Shown piece after piece: positions 58,859 through 64,000 of a DNA stretch of 64,000 nucleotides. The notes beneath the pieces were generated by a model that was not told the origin of the DNA, did not search any database, and saw only the letters and a program-made list of their open reading frames with translations. Numbering within the stretch: position 1 is the stretch's first letter; each line of letters begins with the position of its first letter. The stretch is taken from the NCBI GenBank assembly GCA_023457255.1, contig JAEWMB010000020.1, positions 186,001-250,000 on the forward strand, in the 5' to 3' direction. The DNA is from Bacillota bacterium (lineage in GTDB: Bacteria; Bacillota; Clostridia; Lachnospirales; Lachnospiraceae). A program made the position numbers and the translations under genes.

Positions 58859-59440
58859 ATGGCAAATAAAAAGACTTTAGCATTAACACGAGAACAATAC
58901 ATAGGAATCATTCAAACAATCAAAAATGGGTTTGTAAGAGAAGATGGGAGCTTATTTAAACCAAATGAAAGATTAGCAACCATATTAACATTAGAGGCGA
59001 ATCTAGGAATACGAATTTCAGATATACTTCAACTAAAGCTTACCAGTATCGTAAAAGACGGTGACCGCTACCGTTTAGATATCATCGAACAAAAGACAGG
59101 TAAGAAAAGAGAATTTACTGTAATGTTAGAAATCTATACCTTCATTCAGGAATATGCACTTAATTTTGGTATCAGTCCGAAGGCAAAATTATTTGATATC
59201 TCCGAACGGGCAGTACAAAAACAACTAAAGCTGGCAGCGGATTATTTAGGATTACAAGGGATTTCCACCCACTCTTTTCGTAAATTCTTTGCAACTGAGA
59301 TTTATTTAAATAACAATGCAAACATTGAACTGGTGCGTATCCTGTTGCAGCAATCATCAACGACAACAACACAGCGATATATCGGAATTCAGAGACAGGA
59401 TATTGAGCAGGCTTTGGCAAATCATATTTGTTTGGTTTAA
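58859..59440 (+). CDS. Small tyrosine recombinase (catalytic domain only)
   Basis: A 193-residue site-specific recombinase of the phage-integrase/Xer superfamily. The catalytic residues are Arg52 (LGIRISDILQLK), Lys79 (EQKTGKK), His138 and Arg141 (STHSFRK) and nucleophile Tyr174 (QRYIGIQ). The second active-site histidine expected in the LLQHSS motif is Gln165 here (LLQQSS), a substitution whose effect is unknown. The N-terminal core-binding (SAM-like) domain of XerC/XerD is absent, so the protein is a minimal catalytic domain. Similar 190-residue integrases occur in other Lachnospiraceae. No phage or transposon genes are adjacent. A lox/dif-like inverted repeat lies upstream. Confidence 0.88.
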   Translation: MANKKTLALTREQYIGIIQTIKNGFVREDGSLFKPNERLATILTLEANLGIRISDILQLKLTSIVKDGDRYRLDIIEQKTGKKREFTVMLEIYTFIQEYALNFGISPKAKLFDISERAVQKQLKLAADYLGLQGISTHSFRKFFATEIYLNNNANIELVRILLQQSSTTTTQRYIGIQRQDIEQALANHICLV

Positions 59441-59465
59441 CTTCTATTGTAATAAGCAGTAAAGC

Positions 59466-59488
59466 AGTCCCTATCAGGGGACTTTTTT
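59466..59488 (+). terminator. Intrinsic terminator after the recombinase gene
   Basis: AGTCCC (59466-59471) pairs with GGGACT (59478-59483), followed by a T-run. Confidence 0.8.
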
Positions 59489-59798
59489 CTTCCCCATTTA
59501 TCAATTATCGCTTTAGTTTCTCATTCGTTGATTTTGTTTCCTAAAGTCAACTATCACTCTATTTAAAAAATATTTTTTATGAGTATAATTAGAGTTAGAG
59601 AGAAACCAGAATGAAAATTTTGTTCTTTACAATTCTTAAAGTTTAAGTAGTATGGATTCTCTTAGGAGGAGTTGTAACAGTCCTTTCCTTCAACCGTAAG
59701 AAGCTGTAAATTAAGGAGAAGGAAGGAGTTAACACTTGTTTATATAAAATTGTATCTCCATAGAATATTATTATAACATACCAATTACAAAGGAGATA
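59489..59798 (+). other. Leader region of the MFS gene
   Basis: About 310 bp without a gene. A pyrimidine stretch TCCTTTCCTTC (about 59674-59690) can pair with a purine stretch GAAGGAAGGAG (about 59717-59730), forming a long-armed hairpin about 70 bp before the MFS start. No known riboswitch class was recognised. Confidence 0.4.
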
Positions 59799-60965
59799 AT
59801 GAATATGATTTCGATTTTATTAGTAATCATATACGTTGCTTTCATTAGTCTGGGATTACCAGACTCTATCTTAGGCTCCGCATGGCCATCTATGTATCAG
59901 AAGCTAAATGTATCATTTTCCAGTGCAGGTGTCATAAGCATGATTATTGCTGGCGGCACTATTGTATCAAGCCTGGCAAGTGATAAATTAATACGAAAAT
60001 TCAATACCGGTATCGTGACAACCATAAGTGTAGCAATGACGGCGGTAGCATTACTTGGCTTTTCCTTCTCCGCCTCGTTCTGGCAATTATGCTTATGGGG
60101 TATCCCGTATGGTCTTGGTGCCGGTAGTGTAGATGCAGCCTTGAATAATTTTGTTGCACTACATTATAAGTCCCGCCATATGAGCTGGCTTCATTGCTTT
60201 TGGGGAGTAGGGGCAACGTTAGGCCCTTACATCATGGGTATTTGTTTAACCAATGGGCTAAAATGGAATTCCGGCTATCAAACCATTGGTATCATTCAGA
60301 TGATCTTGGTTATCTTCCTGTCAATTTCCCTACCTTTATGGAAGGCGAAACAAAAGGATCAGGAAAAAGAAGCATTAGAGACAAAAGGTCTTAGTATCCT
60401 AGAAATAGTAAAACTTCCGGGTGCCAAAGCAATCTTAATCGCATTTTTTTCCTATTCCTCTGTAGAAGCAACCGCTGGACTTTGGGCAAGCAGTTTTATG
60501 GTTCTTAATAAGGGCATCAATGCCGTAACTGCTGCAAAATGGGCTGCATTTTTTTATCTGGGAATTACAGCAGGAAGATTTTTATCCGGTTTTATCACTG
60601 GAAAATTAGGTAATAAAAAGATGGTACGTATCGGACAAACCGTAGCATTTCTTGGAACAGTACTGATGCTGCTGCCGATTGGAAATCTCTCTGCTTTGCT
60701 TGGATTAATCCTAACCGGACTAGGTTGTGCACCTATTTATCCAAGTCTTCTTCATGAAACACCGGACAATTTTGGTGCTGACAAATCCCAATCCATTATG
60801 GGAATGCAAATGGCCTGCGCTTATATCGGTACAACAATTATGTCACCTTTATTTGGTGTGATCGCTGAGAAAATCAGTATCTGCTTTTATCCATTTTATT
60901 TAATGCTCTTCCTTGTGTTAATGTTTGTAATGGTGGAACGGGTAAATAAGCTTCATAGAAAATAA
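59799..60965 (+). CDS. MFS transporter
   Basis: A 388-residue cytoplasmic-membrane transporter with twelve hydrophobic segments. It has the FucP/YfkF-like sugar or drug MFS pattern: LGLPDSILGSAWPSM (19-33), GIPYGLGAGSVDAALNNF (about 99-116) and GLGCAPIYPSLLHETP near segment ten. The first half carries the loop motif DKLIRKFNTG, the equivalent of MFS motif A. The substrate is unknown; the family includes fucose-type permeases and hypothetical sugar porters. AGGAG is three bases from the ATG at 59799 and nine from the ATG at 59805, so the true start may be two codons later. Confidence 0.88.
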   Translation: MNMISILLVIIYVAFISLGLPDSILGSAWPSMYQKLNVSFSSAGVISMIIAGGTIVSSLASDKLIRKFNTGIVTTISVAMTAVALLGFSFSASFWQLCLWGIPYGLGAGSVDAALNNFVALHYKSRHMSWLHCFWGVGATLGPYIMGICLTNGLKWNSGYQTIGIIQMILVIFLSISLPLWKAKQKDQEKEALETKGLSILEIVKLPGAKAILIAFFSYSSVEATAGLWASSFMVLNKGINAVTAAKWAAFFYLGITAGRFLSGFITGKLGNKKMVRIGQTVAFLGTVLMLLPIGNLSALLGLILTGLGCAPIYPSLLHETPDNFGADKSQSIMGMQMACAYIGTTIMSPLFGVIAEKISICFYPFYLMLFLVLMFVMVERVNKLHRK

Positions 60966-61117
60966 ATACATTTGATAAACGCTGACGAAACAAAACTTAA
61001 AACCATAAATTTAATATAAAATCAAATAAATACGAATATTAACCTGCAATGGTAGAATACTAGCAAAAATTATGCTATTATAAAGTATCATAGGAAGATG
61101 ATTTTCAGGAGGGAAAA

Positions 61118-61483
61118 ATGAAATTTTGTTGGATAACACTGAATGTGAAAGACATGGAAGAATCAATCCATTTTTACCATGAAGTTATAGGGCTTAAAAT
61201 TGCAGAACGGTTTTTGATGGGAAATGAGACCGAAATCGTAATGCTTGGAGAAAATGAAGAAACAAAAGTTGAATTAATCTGTGATAAAAACAATGTGGTA
61301 CAAAATAGTGGTTTTTCTATAGGATTTGAGGTTGCTTCCCTAGAAAAAGCAATGGAGCAGCTAAGAGAAAAGAACATACCAATTATAAGAGGGCCAATTT
61401 CTCCAAACCCATCTATCAGTTTCTTCTTTATCAAAGATCCGGATGGGATAGAGATACAGATTGTTCAGCATAATCATAATTAG
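61118..61483 (+). CDS. Glyoxalase/VOC family protein
   Basis: A 121-residue protein with the vicinal-oxygen-chelate fold (two beta-alpha-beta3 units). It begins FCWITLNVKDMEESIHFYHE and ends FIKDPDGIEIQIVQ, the standard ends of glyoxalase-like proteins. Metal-ligand candidates are His18 or nearby residues and Glu116 in GIEIQIV. It may be a lactoylglutathione-lyase-like detoxification enzyme, a dioxygenase-type protein or a small-molecule binding protein; the family is too diverse to choose. GGAGG precedes the ATG. It is monocistronic, with a strong terminator. Confidence 0.85.
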   Translation: MKFCWITLNVKDMEESIHFYHEVIGLKIAERFLMGNETEIVMLGENEETKVELICDKNNVVQNSGFSIGFEVASLEKAMEQLREKNIPIIRGPISPNPSISFFFIKDPDGIEIQIVQHNHN

Positions 61484-61543
61484 ATGATGAGAGAAAATTA
61501 ATACTATTCTTCATAATCATAATAGAATATCTAAATTTACAAT

Positions 61544-61605
61544 AATCCAGACGTCGTATGAGATTTTTACCGGCAAATTAAAATCTCTCATACGGCGTCT
61601 GGATT
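61544..61605 (+). terminator. Intrinsic terminator after the VOC gene
   Basis: Arms 61544-61562 and 61587-61605 pair over 19 positions with one mismatch, followed by TT-rich sequence. Confidence 0.8.
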
Positions 61606-61812
61606 TATTTCATAAAGTTTATTTAGCCTTATCCCGATTCCTTCGATAAAAATAAAATCTCCTTCTTCCTCTCCATAATTTCTACAAAACTAATTGCTAT
61701 GATAGTTTCATTATATAAAAAGAATCCTAACTATAGTAGGAGGAATACAAATTCAAGAAAGTCAATTCTTAGTTTACACCTATTGAGGAGTTGTCAGAAA
61801 GGGATTGTAGAA
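61606..61812 (+). other. Upstream region of the metal operon
   Basis: About 200 bp without a supported gene. The frame of the next small gene is open back to 61699, but that part is basic, has no family match and its start lacks a ribosome site. No CsoR- or CopY-type operator was recognised. Confidence 0.35.
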
Positions 61813-61932
61813 ATGAAAATTAAGAGGAATGAAAAACTGAAAGCAAACAAAGAATCTCTAAAAACCGCAGGTCTGGTGTTATTTCTTGCAGCTTTCCTTA
61901 TCTGGTTTCTTACCAGTGCTCCGTGTCATTAA
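61813..61932 (+). CDS. Tiny membrane protein ending in Cys-His
   Basis: A 39-residue protein: a basic N terminus (MKIKRNEKLKANKE) and one membrane helix (about 17-33, TAGLVLFLAAFLIWFL), ending SAPCH. The ATG at 61813 has GAAAGGG at nine bases. By the positive-inside rule the C-terminal Cys-His lies outside the cell. The following gene product also ends in Cys-His, which suggests that both tails take part in binding a metal such as copper (inference). It is the first gene of the operon, 64 bp before the TauE/SafE-type gene. It matches no family I know. Confidence 0.6.
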   Translation: MKIKRNEKLKANKESLKTAGLVLFLAAFLIWFLTSAPCH

Positions 61933-61996
61933 TCTGTGGGGGTATTAAAAGAAGTCTATGGAATTTCAAAAAGAGAACAGAAAGGGAGGATATCCA

Positions 61997-63883
61997 TTGA
62001 AACCAAATATTATGGAAAAAGAGCTTAAGATAGGAGGAATGACCTGTGTAAGTTGTGAAAACAGAATTGAGCGGAAATTAAATCAGACGGAAGGAATAAA
62101 AACAGCAATTGTCAGTTACAGCAGTGGTACGGCTCAGATATCCTATGATAGTGAAATTATTACAATCAATAATATAATCCAGTTGATTGAACAATTGAAT
62201 TATGAAGTAATAGAAGATACCAATCCCCCAAAAGATACTGCAAATCATATCAATAAGATCTTAGGTTCAGCAGTTATAATCTTAGCTCTTTATACTATTA
62301 TGAGAAGATTTGGATTATTTAATCTTTTTAATTTCTTCCCTCAGGCAGAAGAAGGTATGGACTACGGAATGTTATTTATAATTGGTCTGTTAACCTCGGT
62401 ACACTGTGTTGCGATGTGCGGAGGAATTACTCTATCGCAATGTATTCCGCAGGCAGTGAAACGAAAAGGAGAAGAAGGGAAAATAGCCTCTTTACGCCCA
62501 AGTTTTCTTTACAATCTGGGAAGAGTAATTTCCTATACCCTAATTGGCGGTATCGTTGGAGCTTTAGGTTCTGTGATAAGTTTCTCCGGAAGCTTCAAAG
62601 GAATAGTTCAATTGCTGGCCGGTGTGTTTATGGTGATTATGGGGGTCAACATGCTGAATATTTTTCCATGGCTTAGAAAACTAAATCCCCGTATGCCCCA
62701 AATTTTTGCAAGGAAAATTAATAAAGAGAAGAACAGCAACAGTCCCCTCTATGTTGGTTTACTTAATGGATTGATGCCTTGCGGCCCCTTACAGGCAATG
62801 CAGCTTTATGCATTATCTACCGGTGATCCATTTCAAGGTGCTCTCTCCATGCTCTTATTTAGTTTAGGGACGGTACCGCTGATGTTTGGTTTAGGAGTGT
62901 TAAGTTCCATACTCAGCCAAAAATTCACAAAAAAAGTGATGTCGGCAGGTGCAGTATTGATAGTAGTTCTAGGCATCTCCATGTTCAATAACGGGCTTAG
63001 TTTATCCGGTTTTGCGATTGCTGCATCTCCATTTGGTACATCTGACAGCAGTACTGTAGCCCAGATACAAGAAGGCGTCCAAATCGTAAATACCACATTG
63101 AATTCCGGACGATATGAACCAATAACCGTTCAGGCCGGCATACCGGTAAAGTGGACAATTATAGCTGAAAACGGAAGCATTAATGGCTGCAATAACCGAA
63201 TCTTTATTCCGGAGTATGGCATTGAGAAGAAATTTGAAATTGGTGAGAATGTAATTGAGTTTACGCCCGAGAAGGCAGGTACCTATCGCTACAGTTGCTG
63301 GATGGGAATGATACGAAGTACCATTACTGTTTTAGATGAAGGTGAAACAGCTCCTCCGTCTGAAGCAGAAGTACAAGAAGATGATACCGGTTCCTATGGT
63401 GGTTCTGCTGATGGCGCTAATCAACCAGGTGATACCAATCCGATTGGAGAACCCGCCGGATATAAGATACCAGTGGATAATGTAATCGTTGCAGAAATAG
63501 AGAATAATAAGCAAACAGTAGAAATTTCACTAATCGAATCCGGATTCAGTCCTGCTTTAATTATTATGGAATCTGCTGTCGAAACAGAATGGATAATCCA
63601 GGCGGACTCCTTAAATGAAGGTAATAAAACACTGTTATTCCCACTTTACGAATCAATCATCAACCTTAAGGAAGGAGAAAATAGATTGTATATATTACCC
63701 TTCCTCGATTTTGATTTCTCTACAATAGATTATAATTACTTTGGATATGTTAAAGTAGTGGATGATATCAATGAAATCGATATAGAAGCTATCAAAGAAG
63801 AAGTAAGCAACTATAAGACCTACCAATGGAATTATAACCAAATAGGATCAAATAGCAGCGGAGCTGGTGCAAGTTGTCATTAG
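61997..63883 (+). CDS. HMA - TauE/SafE membrane - cupredoxin-like fusion protein
   Basis: A 628-residue membrane protein. The heavy-metal-associated domain (about 9-75) has the metal-binding motif GGMTCVSC (Cys17, Cys20). After one helix comes a SafE/DsbD-like block of six membrane helices (about 120-340) with SVHCVAMCGG (Cys137, Cys141) and GLMPCGPLQA (Cys262). The outer part (about 370-450) resembles a cupredoxin, with Cys398 and YRYSCWMGM (Cys434). A second, degenerate beta domain follows and the protein ends GAGASCH. The architecture indicates copper (or other soft-metal) handling, probably moving the metal from HMA to the outside. GGGAGG supports the TTG at 61997. An ATG at 61958, in frame, has a poorer site. 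Confidence 0.82.
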   Translation: MKPNIMEKELKIGGMTCVSCENRIERKLNQTEGIKTAIVSYSSGTAQISYDSEIITINNIIQLIEQLNYEVIEDTNPPKDTANHINKILGSAVIILALYTIMRRFGLFNLFNFFPQAEEGMDYGMLFIIGLLTSVHCVAMCGGITLSQCIPQAVKRKGEEGKIASLRPSFLYNLGRVISYTLIGGIVGALGSVISFSGSFKGIVQLLAGVFMVIMGVNMLNIFPWLRKLNPRMPQIFARKINKEKNSNSPLYVGLLNGLMPCGPLQAMQLYALSTGDPFQGALSMLLFSLGTVPLMFGLGVLSSILSQKFTKKVMSAGAVLIVVLGISMFNNGLSLSGFAIAASPFGTSDSSTVAQIQEGVQIVNTTLNSGRYEPITVQAGIPVKWTIIAENGSINGCNNRIFIPEYGIEKKFEIGENVIEFTPEKAGTYRYSCWMGMIRSTITVLDEGETAPPSEAEVQEDDTGSYGGSADGANQPGDTNPIGEPAGYKIPVDNVIVAEIENNKQTVEISLIESGFSPALIIMESAVETEWIIQADSLNEGNKTLLFPLYESIINLKEGENRLYILPFLDFDFSTIDYNYFGYVKVVDDINEIDIEAIKEEVSNYKTYQWNYNQIGSNSSGAGASCH

Positions 63884-63928
63884 ACAAAATTTCACCATCC
63901 AGAACAGGAAAAGAAGGAGAATATCACT

Positions 63929-64000
63929 ATGTCAAATTCAAAAAAGCCAAAGAAACAAAATAAAAAAATAAATTCTACTACAATTGCCTTATCCTTGGCC
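63929..64000 (+). CDS. Start of a further operon gene (cut by window edge)
   Basis: The ATG at 63929 has the ribosome site AGAAGGAG and begins 45 bp after the previous stop. Only 24 codons are visible. They encode a very basic N terminus (MSNSKKPKKQNKKINS) followed by the beginning of a hydrophobic stretch (TIALSLA), so the product is a membrane or exported protein. It is probably co-transcribed with the two preceding metal-handling genes. The function cannot be told from this fragment. Confidence 0.7.
   Translation, partial: MSNSKKPKKQNKKINSTTIALSLA

Noticed and set aside
61958..61996. Longer N terminus of the HMA-SafE protein from the ATG at 61958
   Set aside because: Kept as an alternative only. 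The stretch is not part of the HMA fold, and the better ribosome site (GGGAGG) points to the TTG at 61997.
1..64000. CRISPR arrays, tRNA or rRNA genes, toxin-antitoxin or restriction systems
   Set aside because: Looked for throughout; no regularly spaced repeats, no GGTTCGAAT-type T-loops in a cloverleaf context, no recognisable system genes.

Overview
The window looks like a chromosomal stretch of a low-GC, spore-forming, obligately anaerobic clostridium. The best match I can suggest is the plant-polysaccharide-degrading Lachnospiraceae (Lachnoclostridium phytofermentans type). That is an inference from gene content: a modular [FeFe] hydrogenase with its HydE/HydG/HydF maturases, CotF-type coat proteins, a GH5 cellulase, a GH43 glycosidase, a two-subunit beta-galactosidase, and strong AAAGGAGG ribosome sites. 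I saw no rRNA, tRNA, CRISPR array, prophage or intact insertion sequence.

Layout. 0-6 kb: end of an unknown protein, PadR regulator with DUF4180 protein, SH3/NlpC-P60 cell-wall hydrolase, MscL, DbpA helicase. 6-9.5 kb: GyrI-like domain protein, free-methionine-sulfoxide reductase, 8-oxoguanine glycosylase. 9.6-17.7 kb: sugar region with LacL/LacM beta-galactosidase, a divergent AraC regulator / GH43 pair and a secreted glycine-rich beta-helix protein. 17.8-24.2 kb: a purine/methylthioadenosine salvage operon (nucleoside phosphorylase, MtnA, MTA/SAH deaminase), QueG and a short FtsH. 24.5-30 kb (minus strand): a four-gene ABC importer with a DUF3798 lipoprotein. 30-34 kb: hydrogenase and GH5 lipoprotein. 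34-42 kb: sigma-like protein without region 4, MATE pump behind a long leader with an intrinsic terminator, ABC-2 exporter, a glycyl-tRNA synthetase remnant, flavin reductase, HAD phosphatase, stand-alone YitT C-domain. 42-44 kb: cell-wall amidase and a second SH3/NlpC-P60 protein.

44.3-48.1 kb (minus strand): hydE-hydG-hydF, preceded by a probable independent structured RNA of about 210 nt. 48.6-50.4 kb: a chemoreceptor with an N-terminal H-NOX heme domain that keeps the Trp9/Asn74/Tyr140 distal pocket of O2-binding H-NOX proteins. 50.8-57.4 kb: AviRa-like rRNA methyltransferase, PQQ-propeller lipoprotein, phosphoesterase, two spore-coat-type ferritin-like proteins, nitrilase, acetyltransferase. 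57.6-61.5 kb: an Arg-Asp-repeat protein, a small tyrosine recombinase with a lox/dif-like inverted repeat just upstream, an MFS transporter and a glyoxalase-fold protein. 61.8 kb to the end: a probable metal (copper) operon.

Systems that work together: hydrogenase with its three maturases 12 kb away; PNP/MtnA/deaminase; the importer operon; LacL with LacM; and, by inference, O2 sensing by the H-NOX receptor beside the O2-sensitive hydrogenase maturation genes. The least ordinary signals are the recombinase with its lox/dif-like site, the H-NOX receptor, the hydrogenase with a NuoF-derived module stripped of cluster cysteines, the candidate RNA upstream of hydE, the sigma-like protein without region 4, and the metal operon in which two proteins both end in Cys-His.
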